NCBI RefSeq assembly: GCF_900107725.1
Contig: NZ_FNQO01000003.1
Span: forward strand, 62,001-126,000
Direction of reading: 5' to 3'
DNA length: 64,000 bases
From: Microbulbifer marinus
Lineage (GTDB): Bacteria > Pseudomonadota > Gammaproteobacteria > Pseudomonadales > Cellvibrionaceae
This document shows, in pieces, positions 8,444 to 17,229 of the stretch. Made by a program: the position numbers and the translations under genes. Positions within the stretch are counted from its first letter, which is position 1, and the number at the start of each line of letters is the position of its first letter. The notes under the pieces were generated by a model. It was not told where the DNA came from. It made no database searches and was given only the letters and a program-made list of their open reading frames with translations.

Positions 8444-9184
8444 TTACATCGACGAGGCCGTAGAACCACCCTGCAGCGAGCGGATAGCGTCGCGCAGCTG
8501 CACCAGGTCCTTGTTGACCGTGCGGCGGTAGGCGTCGATGGACTCCACTGCCTCTTCGTTGGCGCCGACGCGCGCGGTCAGGTCACTGCGCACGGATGCC
8601 AGCTGGCGCTCCAGCCGCGCCAGCTTGTCGGCGGTCTCGCGCTGACTGGCACTATTGGACTTGCGCAGTTCCGCCAGCGCCGACTCAACGGCGGCAATTT
8701 TCTTCACGCTGGCACTCATGCCATTGACCTTGCTGGTCAGGGCCGCGACCTGCTTCTTGTTCGCGTCCGCGGCACTCTTGTTGGCGGCGATGCTCTTACG
8801 ATTGGTGTCGTAAGCGACGCCCCACAACTTGCGGATCTCGGCAGCGTTGTCCTTGGCCTTGGCGTTCAGCACCTCAACCGAGGCCGAGGATTCCTCATCG
8901 GACATCTCGAAGCGCTTCTCCAGCTCGGCGATACGGCTCTCGGCATCGACCAGCTGTACCCGGCTGGCCTGCCACTGCTGATACAGGAAGGCCGCCGCAG
9001 CGAGACCGGCCAGTGCCAGAATCAGCGCGAACAGACCCAGTACCGAGAAGCCGCCACGCCGCTCTTCCACCGCCGAAGCGGCCTCCGGCTCGGGCCGGCG
9101 CGGGGCGCTGCGGCCAATCGGTCTGTTGTCCAGTTGCGGCTCTATGGCGGCGCTGCCGTCCAATGTGGGCTCTCTGCGTTGCAT
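8444..9184 (-). CDS. Membrane-anchored coiled-coil protein, function unknown
   Basis: A 246-residue protein not recognised as a named family. A cytoplasmic Pro/Arg-rich segment (1-45) is followed by one hydrophobic helix (about 46-68, FSVLGLFALILALAGLAAAAF). The remaining 170 residues are predicted almost entirely helical, rich in Ala, Lys, Glu and Ser with heptad patterning (coiled coil about 75-235). This places an elongated coiled coil in the periplasm by the positive-inside rule. Similar one-helix coiled-coil proteins occur in pseudomonads, but I cannot assign a role. It is a single-gene unit with its own terminator. Confidence 0.8.
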   Translation of the reverse strand: MQRREPTLDGSAAIEPQLDNRPIGRSAPRRPEPEAASAVEERRGGFSVLGLFALILALAGLAAAAFLYQQWQASRVQLVDAESRIAELEKRFEMSDEESSASVEVLNAKAKDNAAEIRKLWGVAYDTNRKSIAANKSAADANKKQVAALTSKVNGMSASVKKIAAVESALAELRKSNSASQRETADKLARLERQLASVRSDLTARVGANEEAVESIDAYRRTVNKDLVQLRDAIRSLQGGSTASSM

Positions 9185-9528
9185 GTTTGAAAATACCCGA
9201 TATTTTTAATGGACCCGCGCTGTTGTGAAAATCGTGGGCGCGGGACCGGTGATTGGTCGAAATGAGCGGCAGTTATACCAAAAACTGACGAAAAAGTAAG
9301 CAGCTACGACTTAAGCCTAGCAGCCGGGAGCCAAAAGGCGCCAGTTGCGATCACCCGCTCCGTTGGACTGTTTTTGCAGCAAAACGGCCGAGAAATCAAC
9401 AATATTCCACTTAGACCCTTGTTATCGTGGATTTACGCCCTATTCAACACATATGCCGGCTTAATTCTGATATGCCGCGCGTGTAGAATGCCCTCACCAA
9501 TAACCTGACACAAAGGAAGGAAGACACC
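9185..9528. other. Intergenic region with sodB promoter
   Basis: This stretch between the divergent coiled-coil and sodB genes holds no credible ORF. A weak sigma-70-like pair TTAATT (9461) / TAGAAT (9484) with a 17-bp spacer lies 40 bp upstream of sodB, followed by a good ribosome site (AAGGAAGGAAG). No clear Fur box is visible. Confidence 0.45.
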
Positions 9529-10110
9529 ATGGCTTTCGAATTGCCCGATCTCCCCTACGCGAAGAATGCCCTGGAACCGCACATCTCCGAGGAAACCCTG
9601 GAGTATCACTACGGCAAACACCACAAGACTTATGTGGACAAGCTTAACGGTCTGCTGGAAGGCACCCCCGACGCCGACAAGTCCCTGGAAGAGGTAGTCA
9701 AGTCCTCCTCCGGCGGCGTGTTCAACAATGCCGCCCAGATCTGGAACCACACCTTCTACTGGAACTGCCTGAGCCCGAACGGCGGCGGCGAGCCGAGCGG
9801 CGCCGTGGCCGAGGCCATCAACAAGGCCTTCGGTTCCTTCGACAAGTTCAAGGAAGAGTTCACAACCAGCGCCGTGAACAACTTCGGTTCCGGCTGGACC
9901 TGGCTGGTCAAGAAAAGCGACGGCTCCGTAGCCATCGTGAACACCTCCAACGCCGGCACCCCGCTGACCGAAGCGGATCAGACTCCGCTGCTGACCTGCG
10001 ACGTCTGGGAGCATGCCTACTACATCGACTACCGCAACCTGCGTCCGAAGTACATGGAAGCCTTCTGGGCCCTGGTCAACTGGGACTTTGTAAACCAGAA
10101 CTTCGCCTGA
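9529..10110 (+). CDS. sodB: Superoxide dismutase (Fe)
   Basis: A 193-residue cytoplasmic enzyme dismutating superoxide to oxygen and peroxide. Metal ligands at the classical E. coli positions are visible: His27 in EYHYGKHHKTY, a His in the WNHTFYWNCLSP segment (about 74), and Asp/His in the DVWEHAYYIDY motif (about 157/161). The sequence FYWNCLSPNGGGEPSG and the length of 193 favour the iron rather than the manganese type. It is monocistronic, with its own promoter region and terminator. Confidence 0.97.
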   Translation: MAFELPDLPYAKNALEPHISEETLEYHYGKHHKTYVDKLNGLLEGTPDADKSLEEVVKSSSGGVFNNAAQIWNHTFYWNCLSPNGGGEPSGAVAEAINKAFGSFDKFKEEFTTSAVNNFGSGWTWLVKKSDGSVAIVNTSNAGTPLTEADQTPLLTCDVWEHAYYIDYRNLRPKYMEAFWALVNWDFVNQNFA

Positions 10111-10124
10111 TTGCGGCGACGGTG

Positions 10125-10151
10125 AAAAAGCGGGCCCAGTGCCCGCTTTTT
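10125..10151 (+). terminator. sodB terminator
   Basis: AAAAAGCGGGC-CCAGT-GCCCGCTTTTT hairpin directly after sodB. Confidence 0.9.
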
Positions 10152-10206
10152 CCGTTAAAAACACGATAAAAAAGACAACTATCACTCGAATACCGGGAAA
10201 GCACAC

Positions 10207-12099
10207 ATGAAGTTGATACCGACCCTGCTCGCCACCGCCATCAGCGCGCTGGTTTTGACAGGCTGTGACCGCGGCCAGGAACCCAAGGCCCCGGAGCAGA
10301 GCGCTACCGAAGTCACCAGCGACAGCGCCGAATCCACTACAAAATCTGCCACAGAAGCAACGCAGGCGGACGCCGAGGCGATCGCCCAGGCCAACCAGAT
10401 GTTTGAGGACTTCTTCCAAGAACACCTGGACCGCAGCCCCGAATTCAAGACCTTCCTCGGCATAAAAGAGGATTACGGCAAGTGGAACAACCTGTCGCCG
10501 GAGTTCGAACAGGAGACGCACCAGATCAACCAGCGCCAGCTGGCCGAGCTGAACAAGCTCGACCCGAGCAAGCTGGACGACGCCACCCGCCTGAGCCTGA
10601 AACTGGCCAAGCGCAATCTGAAGCAGGATATTGACGGCTACAAGTGGCGCCTGCACACCTATCCGGTCAACCAGATGTACGCCGTGCATACCGGTGTAGC
10701 CTCACTGCTGATCAACCAGCACCGCGTTGACAACGTCGAGGACGCGGAGGCTTATATCGCCCGCCTGAACGCATTGCCGGAACATTTCGCCCAGCTGGAG
10801 AAAAACCTGCAAGAGCGCGCCGAAGCCGGCACGATTGTGCCCAAATTTGTCTTCCCCTATGTGATCAGCGATGCGAAGAACCTGATCAGCGGTGCGCCGT
10901 TTGACGACGGCAAGGACAGCACTCTGTTCGCCGACTTCAAGGGCAAAGTGGACAAGCTGGAGATTTCCGACGACAAGAAGGAACAGCTGATCGGCAAGGC
11001 CAAGTCCGCGATGCTGAGCAGCGTCGGCCCCGCCTACGAGAGTCTGATCGACACCCTGCAACAGCTGGAGAAGCGCGCCACCACTGACGACGGCGCCTGG
11101 AAGCTCGCCAATGGTGACGACTTCTACAACTTCCGTCTCAATGTCTACACCACGACCGATATGACTGCCGATGAGATCCACGAGATCGGCCTCAAGGAAG
11201 TGGCACGTATTCACGACGAGATGCGCGAAATCATGAAGAAGGTGGGCTTTGAAGGCAGCCTGCAGGAATTCTTCGAGTTCATGCGCACCGACGACCAGTT
11301 CTACTACCCGAACACCGAAGAGGGTAAGAAAGAGTACCTGGACAACGCCACCGCAATCATCGACACGATGAAGGGGCGTCTGGACGAGCTGTTTATCACC
11401 AAGCCCAAGGCCGACCTGATTGTGAAGGCGGTGGAACCCTTCCGCGAGAAATCCGCCGGCAAGGCCTTCTACCAGCGCCCGGCGCCGGATGGCTCGCGCC
11501 CGGGCATCTACTACGCCAATCTGTACAACATGAAGGATATGCCCACCTACCAGATGGAGGCGCTCGCCTACCACGAGGGCATTCCCGGGCACCATATGCA
11601 ACTGTCCATCGCCCAGGAACTGCAGGATATTCCCAAGTTCCGCAAGTTTGGCGGCTACACCGCTTACACCGAAGGTTGGGGCCTCTACTCCGAGCTGGTG
11701 CCGAAGGAGATCGGTTTCTACCAGGACCCCTACTCCGATTTCGGCCGCCTGGCGATGGAACTGTGGCGTGCCGGCCGCCTGGTCGTCGACACCGGCATCC
11801 ACAACAAGAAGTGGACCCGCGAGGAAGCCATCAATTACCTGAAGGAAAACACGCCCAACCCGGAAGGCGACGTAACAAAGGCCATCGAGCGCTATATCGT
11901 CATGCCGGGCCAGGCCACCGCCTACAAGATCGGCATGCTGAAGATTGTCGAGCTGCGCGAAAAGGCCAAACAGGAACTGGGCGACCAGTTTGACGTCCGC
12001 GCTTTCCACGACACCATCCTGGCCAACGGCGCAGTGCCGCTGGATGTACTCGAAGAACTGGTGGACGAGTGGATTGCCGAGGTCAAAGCTCAGCAATAA
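10207..12099 (+). CDS. DUF885-family lipoprotein (putative zinc peptidase)
   Basis: A 630-residue envelope lipoprotein. The signal peptide ends in the lipobox LVLTGC (Cys near residue 20), followed by an acidic Ser/Thr/Ala-rich linker. The rest is the all-helical DUF885 domain. Near residue 456 lies YHEGIPGHHMQ, a variant zinc-site motif in which the HExxH pattern is HEGIPGHH, and a downstream Glu in YTEGWGLYSEL could be a further ligand. DUF885 proteins are thought to be metallopeptidases related to carboxypeptidase M32, but substrates are largely unknown. The +2 residue after Cys is Asp, which in Enterobacteria would mean inner-membrane retention. Single-gene unit with a strong terminator. 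Confidence 0.9.
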   Translation: MKLIPTLLATAISALVLTGCDRGQEPKAPEQSATEVTSDSAESTTKSATEATQADAEAIAQANQMFEDFFQEHLDRSPEFKTFLGIKEDYGKWNNLSPEFEQETHQINQRQLAELNKLDPSKLDDATRLSLKLAKRNLKQDIDGYKWRLHTYPVNQMYAVHTGVASLLINQHRVDNVEDAEAYIARLNALPEHFAQLEKNLQERAEAGTIVPKFVFPYVISDAKNLISGAPFDDGKDSTLFADFKGKVDKLEISDDKKEQLIGKAKSAMLSSVGPAYESLIDTLQQLEKRATTDDGAWKLANGDDFYNFRLNVYTTTDMTADEIHEIGLKEVARIHDEMREIMKKVGFEGSLQEFFEFMRTDDQFYYPNTEEGKKEYLDNATAIIDTMKGRLDELFITKPKADLIVKAVEPFREKSAGKAFYQRPAPDGSRPGIYYANLYNMKDMPTYQMEALAYHEGIPGHHMQLSIAQELQDIPKFRKFGGYTAYTEGWGLYSELVPKEIGFYQDPYSDFGRLAMELWRAGRLVVDTGIHNKKWTREEAINYLKENTPNPEGDVTKAIERYIVMPGQATAYKIGMLKIVELREKAKQELGDQFDVRAFHDTILANGAVPLDVLEELVDEWIAEVKAQQ

Positions 12100-12113
12100 T
12101 TCCCCTCCCTCCC

Positions 12114-12143
12114 AAAAAGGCCGCCAACCGGCGGCCTTTTTTT
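12114..12143 (+). terminator. Terminator after the DUF885 gene
   Basis: AAAAAGGCCGCC-AACC-GGCGGCCTTTTTTT hairpin with a long T-run. Confidence 0.9.
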
Positions 12144-12315
12144 CTCACACTGTCAGCAAATCAGTGGCACGATTCCGCCATTTTCCGTAACTCGCGGGCG
12201 ATTAACCCCTGATCGAGCGGCTCCTGCCTGATCGTCAGATACTGAAGACTCGTGGCTGGCACACACGACAAAGCACCGGGCCGGATCAAAGAAAGCACTC
12301 AGAAAACTGGGAGCT

Positions 12316-13251
12316 TCAGCCTTTTACCGGCGAGACAAAGTCGCTGGGTTTCAGCGCCAGCAGCGAGCATCGCACTTTTTGCAGAATATTCTCCGCCGTA
12401 TTGCCCATGATAAAGCCGGGAATACCGGTGCGTCCGACGGTGCCCATGACCAGTATGTCGAATTTCTTTTCGTCGATCAGTAACGGAATAAAGCGGTCGG
12501 GGCGGGCGATGGCATGGTTCACATCCAGCTTGCCGCCGATGCCAGATGCCTGAATCAACACATCGAGTTTCGAGCGGTGTTTGGAGCGGGCCGCCTCGGT
12601 TGCCCTGTCCAGCTCCTCGTCGGAGGCACTGAGCGGAAAGTTGTGGCGCAAATATTCATCCACGTCGTAATCCCAGCAGGAAATAACGTGCAACTCGCCG
12701 CTGCAGGTATCGGCCAGCGCCCGCGACCAGCGCAGCAAGCGAATCGCCAGGTCATAGGCACTGGCCTCCTCGCAATCCGGGTCCACGGCCACCGCCACAT
12801 CGATCTCCTTGTGCGGATCGGTGATCGGGCGGCACAGCCACACCGGGCAGGGACACTTGCGCAGCAGCTCCATATCCATAGCCTTGAAGCCCTTACGCTG
12901 GCTGCGGCCCTCGACGTTTTTTATCACCAGGTCGTAGCCTTCATCGAGAACCCGGTGAATCACCCGCTCCGCCGGCCTGCTACCGCAGTCCGCCTCCACT
13001 TCGAGATCCAGCTGATCCTCTGTCAGCTGCAGTTCTTCCCGCACCGCCGACAGGCTTTCCAGCACCCGCTCCTTCAGCGCATCCATACAGAGCTGACTGT
13101 AATCTGCAAACTCCTCCGGTACCGCCGGACAAACGACCAGTACCTTGACTGCCGCATGATTGTTGCGCGCAATGGCGAGGGCCTGCAGCAAGCCGCTGCT
13201 ATCGTCGCCGGTAGCGTGGCTCACATACAGAACATTATGAAAATTTGGCAT
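12316..13251 (-). CDS. Universal stress protein, tandem-domain UspE type
   Basis: A 311-residue cytoplasmic protein with two Usp domains (about 1-150 and 155-305). The second domain ends in the nucleotide-binding pattern MGTVGRTGIPGFIMGNTAE, matching the ATP-binding G-x2-G-x9-G-(S/T) signature. The first domain lacks it, as in E. coli UspE. It is transcribed divergently from the AMP-phosphorylase-like operon, sharing a 188-bp region (13252-13439), so the two may be coregulated under stress or energy limitation. No operator is obvious between them. Confidence 0.9.
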   Translation of the reverse strand: MPNFHNVLYVSHATGDDSSGLLQALAIARNNHAAVKVLVVCPAVPEEFADYSQLCMDALKERVLESLSAVREELQLTEDQLDLEVEADCGSRPAERVIHRVLDEGYDLVIKNVEGRSQRKGFKAMDMELLRKCPCPVWLCRPITDPHKEIDVAVAVDPDCEEASAYDLAIRLLRWSRALADTCSGELHVISCWDYDVDEYLRHNFPLSASDEELDRATEAARSKHRSKLDVLIQASGIGGKLDVNHAIARPDRFIPLLIDEKKFDILVMGTVGRTGIPGFIMGNTAENILQKVRCSLLALKPSDFVSPVKG

Positions 13252-13439
13252 ATAGCTAACCGTGAGTTACGCGAACCAGGAAATAAAAATGGCAAAAACA
13301 CCTTCGCATCGAACGCAGCTGCCACAATTTAGTATTGTGGCAGCTGCGCGATTCAAACAGGGGAAATCTGGCAAAACGATTTGCGCTAAAGCCACAGCCC
13401 GACGGACAATCAGCGGGAACCAACGGTGGAAAACTCTCG

Positions 13440-14951
13440 ATGATAAAAAGCGGCCAACTGCACGCCTTCCACCTGGGTATAGATACCCATGAAGAGGCAG
13501 TTGTGTATATGCGCAGCGATTGCGATATCTGCCGCGCCGAGGGTTTCACCGCCAATACGCGACTGCAGATTCACGCCGGCGAAAAAAACTTGATCGCCAC
13601 CCTCAATATTGTCAGCCATTCGGTACTGCCACCGGACTTCATCGGCTTTTCCAACAGTGCCTGGCACTACCTTCGCCTGCAGCACGGACAGCTTGTGCGG
13701 GCGCGTCACGCGCCATTGGTTAACTCGCTATCGGCACTGCGCAAAAAAATTTACGGCCACGAACTGAATGCACTGGAGATAAATGGCATCATTCACGACA
13801 TTAGCCGCCGTCTCTACTCGGACATCGAGATTGCCAGTTTTCTGACCGCCTGTGCCGGCGGGCGCCTGTCGCTGGCGGAGATCACAGCCCTGACCCGTGC
13901 GATGGTGCACACCGGCAACCAACTGCACTGGCCCGGTAAAGACAGGGTGTTCGACAAACACTGTGTCGGCGGCCTGCCCGGCAATCGCACCTCGCCGATC
14001 GTCATCGCCATTGCCAGCGCGGCTGGCCTGATGATTCCGAAGACTTCGTCCCGCGCCATCACCTCCCCCGCGGGTACCGCCGACACCATGGATGTCCTGA
14101 CCGAGGTGGACCTGACGCTGGAACAACTGCAAAAAGTGGTTACCGAAACCGGCGCCTGCCTCGCTGCCGGTGGCAAGGTGGGGCTCAGCCCGACCGACGA
14201 CCTGCTGATCCGCATCGAACGCGCGCTGGACCTCGACAGCGAGGGGCAGCTGGTGGCGTCGGTGCTGTCGAAGAAAGTCGCTGCCGGTTCCAACCATATA
14301 CTGATCGACATGCCGGTCGGCCCGACGGCCAAATTGCGTAACCTTGAGCAGGCGGATCAACTGGCGGAACTGTTTTACGGTGTCGCGGCCGCACTGCAGC
14401 TGAAAGTTCGCTGCGTGATTACCGACGGCGCTCAAACCATCGGCTATGGCATAGGCCCGAACGAAGAGGCGCGCGATGTGCTAGCCGTACTGCGCAACTC
14501 CGCCGATGCTCCACCCGACCTCACCGAGCGTGCGCTATACCTCGCCGGGCAGCTGCTGTCGATGCACTCCGGCGATTCTGATACGGCGTCACTGCAGCAA
14601 GCTCGGGAAATTCTCTATTCGGGGCAGGCGTGGCAGCAGTTCAAGCGAATCTGTGACGCCCAGGGCGGGCTCAAGGAAATTGTCGAGGCGCCCTATCACT
14701 CGGAACTGCGCGCCACCAGCGAAGGGCGCCTGCTGAAGATGGATAACCGGCGCCTGGCACAGCTGGCCAAACTTGCCGGCGCGCCCTCCTCTGCCGCCGC
14801 GGGGCTGCGCCTGCGGGTCAAGGTCGGCGCTTCAATCGTCCCCGGCCAACCCCTCGCGACGCTGTACGCGGACAGCCCCGGCGAGCTGGCCTATGCGCGG
14901 GAATATTTCCGCCAGAACCGCGACCTGTTCCAGATAGGTACCACATCGTGA
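13440..14951 (+). CDS. AMP phosphorylase / thymidine phosphorylase-family protein
   Basis: A 503-residue member of the long, archaeal-type branch of the nucleoside phosphorylases. Archaeal AMP phosphorylase splits NMP plus phosphate into base and ribose-1,5-bisphosphate. The N-terminal domain (about 1-85) that drives multimerisation in archaeal enzymes is present. DKHCVGGLPGNRT (172-184) and IPKTSSRAITSPAGTADTMD (about 202-221) are the branch signatures and replace the KHSTGG motif of bacterial DeoA. The frame is open further upstream to 13335, but the ATG at 13440 has a ribosome site (GGTGGA) and starts at the conserved N-terminal domain. Its stop codon overlaps the start of the PRPP-synthase-like gene. 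Function as an NMP phosphorylase is inferred from motif similarity. Confidence 0.85.
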   Translation: MIKSGQLHAFHLGIDTHEEAVVYMRSDCDICRAEGFTANTRLQIHAGEKNLIATLNIVSHSVLPPDFIGFSNSAWHYLRLQHGQLVRARHAPLVNSLSALRKKIYGHELNALEINGIIHDISRRLYSDIEIASFLTACAGGRLSLAEITALTRAMVHTGNQLHWPGKDRVFDKHCVGGLPGNRTSPIVIAIASAAGLMIPKTSSRAITSPAGTADTMDVLTEVDLTLEQLQKVVTETGACLAAGGKVGLSPTDDLLIRIERALDLDSEGQLVASVLSKKVAAGSNHILIDMPVGPTAKLRNLEQADQLAELFYGVAAALQLKVRCVITDGAQTIGYGIGPNEEARDVLAVLRNSADAPPDLTERALYLAGQLLSMHSGDSDTASLQQAREILYSGQAWQQFKRICDAQGGLKEIVEAPYHSELRATSEGRLLKMDNRRLAQLAKLAGAPSSAAAGLRLRVKVGASIVPGQPLATLYADSPGELAYAREYFRQNRDLFQIGTTS

Positions 14952-15865
14952 TGCCGCTGCTGTTCACGCTCGACCCCGCGCTGCCGCTGTTCAAGCCGCT
15001 GTACGACGGCCTGCCGGCAGAGGCCGGCGCGCTCGAGTACCGCCATTTTCCCGACGGAGAAACCTATCTGCGAGTTGAAACGCCGGTTGCCGGGCGCAAT
15101 TGCATATTGCTCGCGGACCTGACGCGACCCGACACGAAATTCCTGCCATTGCAGTTCCTCGCGGCCACGCTGCGCGAGCTCGGTGCCGACTCGGTGGGAC
15201 TCGTGGCCCCCTATCTGTGCTACATGCGACAGGATCGCCGCTTCCAGAGCGGCGAGGCGCTGACGTCGCGCCTGTTCGCACGGTGGATTTCACGGGAAGT
15301 GGACTGGCTGATCACCGTGGATCCCCACCTGCACCGCTATCACAGTCTGGCGGAAATCTACTCGGTCCCGGCCTGCGCCCTTGCCGGGGCACCGGTACTG
15401 GTGCACTGGCTTACGCAGCGGGGCGAACCCTGCCTGTTGGTGGGACCAGATGCGGAAAGCCGCCAGTGGGTGGAAAGAATTGCGCAGCAATGCGGACTGC
15501 CGTTCATTGTCGGTAACAAGGAGCGCCGTGGCGATCGCGACGTGACAGTGCAGCTACCAGAAATTACCGCCGAGCAGGCGGCGCTGCACAGCGCGGTCAT
15601 TGTCGATGACGTGATCTCCAGTGGTCACACGGTGCTGCAAACCATCGCCAGGTTGCAGGCAGCCGGCTTTACCGCCATTGACTGTCTCGCCGTACACGGA
15701 TTGTTTGCCGGCGACGCACGACAGCGGCTACTCAGCGCCGGCGTACGCCACCTGGTCGTCAGTAACAGTATCCCGGGCGCTGCACCGATGGTCGATCTGT
15801 GCCCGCTGCTACTGCAGCCGATCCACCAGATGCTAGCGGACCTAAGACATCGGCACGGAGCCTGA
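14951..15865 (+). CDS. Ribose-phosphate pyrophosphokinase-like protein
   Basis: A 304-residue type I phosphoribosyltransferase-fold protein. The PRPP-synthase pattern is visible: FPDGETYLR near residue 35, YMRQDRRFQSGEALTSRLFAR (the ATP/ribose-5-phosphate loop, about 95-115), DPHLHRYHS (metal/catalytic His, about 127), and the PRPP loop AVIVDDVISSGHT (about 216). It diverges from housekeeping PrsA and is not next to ispE or the 50S L25 gene, so it is probably a second, specialised enzyme. The ATG overlaps the preceding TGA by one base (a GTG three bases earlier is the alternative start). The MBL gene follows after 4 bp, giving a tight three-gene operon. Confidence 0.85.
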   Translation: MPLLFTLDPALPLFKPLYDGLPAEAGALEYRHFPDGETYLRVETPVAGRNCILLADLTRPDTKFLPLQFLAATLRELGADSVGLVAPYLCYMRQDRRFQSGEALTSRLFARWISREVDWLITVDPHLHRYHSLAEIYSVPACALAGAPVLVHWLTQRGEPCLLVGPDAESRQWVERIAQQCGLPFIVGNKERRGDRDVTVQLPEITAEQAALHSAVIVDDVISSGHTVLQTIARLQAAGFTAIDCLAVHGLFAGDARQRLLSAGVRHLVVSNSIPGAAPMVDLCPLLLQPIHQMLADLRHRHGA

Positions 15866-15869
15866 GCCC

Positions 15870-17225
15870 ATGAAACTGATTTTTCTCGGCGCGACCCAAA
15901 CAGTTACCGGTTCAAAGTTTCTGGTAGAGGATGGACGCCACAGTTTTCTCGTCGACTGCGGGCTGTTCCAGGGCTACAAATGGCTGCGCGAGCGCAACTG
16001 GCAGCCGCAGGCGTTCTCGATCGAAAAGCTCGACGGCATAGTGCTGACCCACGCCCATATCGATCACTCCGGCTATATCCCGCGCCTTTACAAGCAGGGC
16101 TTCCGCGGACCAGTCTACTGCCACCACGCCACGCGCGATCTTTGCGCCATACTGTTGCCGGACAGCGGCCGCATCCAGGAGGAGGATGCGCTGTTTTACG
16201 CCCGGCACAAACTGAGCAAACACAAAAAACCGGAACCGCTCTATGACGGCGAGACTGCGGAGCGCTGCCTGGAACTCTTCCAGCCGGTGGACTTCGGTGA
16301 GAAGTTTGCACTGGGCAACAGCCGCATTCACCTGCAACCGGCCGGGCATATTCTCGGCGCCGGTTGCGCGATCCTGGAAAACGAAGGCACCCGTGTCGGG
16401 TTTTCCGGTGATGTGGGTCGCCCGCACGATCTGATCATGCGGCCACCACAGCCTTTGCCGGAGCTGGACCTGCTGCTACTGGAATCCACCTACGGCGACC
16501 GCCTCCACCCGGAAGTGGATATCCCCGCGCAGCTGGCAAAGGTTGTCAACGATACGGCAAGCGGCGGCGGTGTGCTGCTGATTCCGAGTTTCGCTGTGGG
16601 CCGCGCCCAGACCCTGCAATATCTGCTGGTCACGCTGATGAAAAGCGGCGTCATTCCGCAACTGCCGATCTTTCTCGACAGTCCCATGGCGATCGACGTC
16701 TCCGATATTTACTGCCGTTACGCCGACCAGCACCGCCTGACACCCGAGGACTGCCAATTCATGCAGAGCGGTATCACCTACACCCACAGCGTGGCGGAAT
16801 CCAAGGCACTGGAGGAAATCCGCTACCCGCACATCATCATCGCCGGCAGCGGCATGGCCACCGGCGGGCGCATACTGCACCACATGAAACGGCTGCTGCC
16901 CAACCACCGCACCACGCTGCTGTTTGCCGGCTACCAGGCCGGCGGCACCCGCGGCGCGCTGCTGACCGGCGGCGGCCTGTCGGTAAAGATTCACGGCGAG
17001 CAGGTGCCCTGCAAGGCGAGGATTGAAATGATCGAAGGCCTGTCGGCCCACGCGGATTACCGCGAACTGTGTGACTGGCTGCAGCAGTCACAGCTGCGCC
17101 CGGATACGCCGATCCAACTGGTCCACGGTGAACCCGACGCGGCGGACTCGCTGCGGTTTTATCTGAAGGAACATACGTCTTATCACCCGGTGGTGGCGGA
17201 GTACCGTCAGGTATTGCATCTGTGA
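15870..17225 (+). CDS. Metallo-beta-lactamase/beta-CASP/RMMBL nuclease
   Basis: A 451-residue protein of the CPSF/YSH1-like RNase group. The MBL zinc motif THAHIDH (residues 60-66), the second-shell His in PAGHILGAG and the Asp in FSGDVGRP are present. The beta-CASP insert (about 190-360) contains FLDSPMAIDVSD and IAGSGMATGGR. The C-terminal RMMBL motif EGLSAHADYRELCDWL supplies the last His ligand. Members cleave RNA endo- or 5'-exonucleolytically. Placed after NMP-phosphorylase- and PRPP-synthase-like genes, it could feed RNA-derived nucleotides into that pathway, which is inference. The ATG lies 4 bp after the previous stop. Confidence 0.92.
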   Translation: MKLIFLGATQTVTGSKFLVEDGRHSFLVDCGLFQGYKWLRERNWQPQAFSIEKLDGIVLTHAHIDHSGYIPRLYKQGFRGPVYCHHATRDLCAILLPDSGRIQEEDALFYARHKLSKHKKPEPLYDGETAERCLELFQPVDFGEKFALGNSRIHLQPAGHILGAGCAILENEGTRVGFSGDVGRPHDLIMRPPQPLPELDLLLLESTYGDRLHPEVDIPAQLAKVVNDTASGGGVLLIPSFAVGRAQTLQYLLVTLMKSGVIPQLPIFLDSPMAIDVSDIYCRYADQHRLTPEDCQFMQSGITYTHSVAESKALEEIRYPHIIIAGSGMATGGRILHHMKRLLPNHRTTLLFAGYQAGGTRGALLTGGGLSVKIHGEQVPCKARIEMIEGLSAHADYRELCDWLQQSQLRPDTPIQLVHGEPDAADSLRFYLKEHTSYHPVVAEYRQVLHL

Positions 17226-17229
17226 ATGT

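Noticed and set aside
9433..10689. Minus-strand frame of 418 codons across sodB
   Set aside because: Covers sodB, its terminator and the next gene in antisense; no domain.
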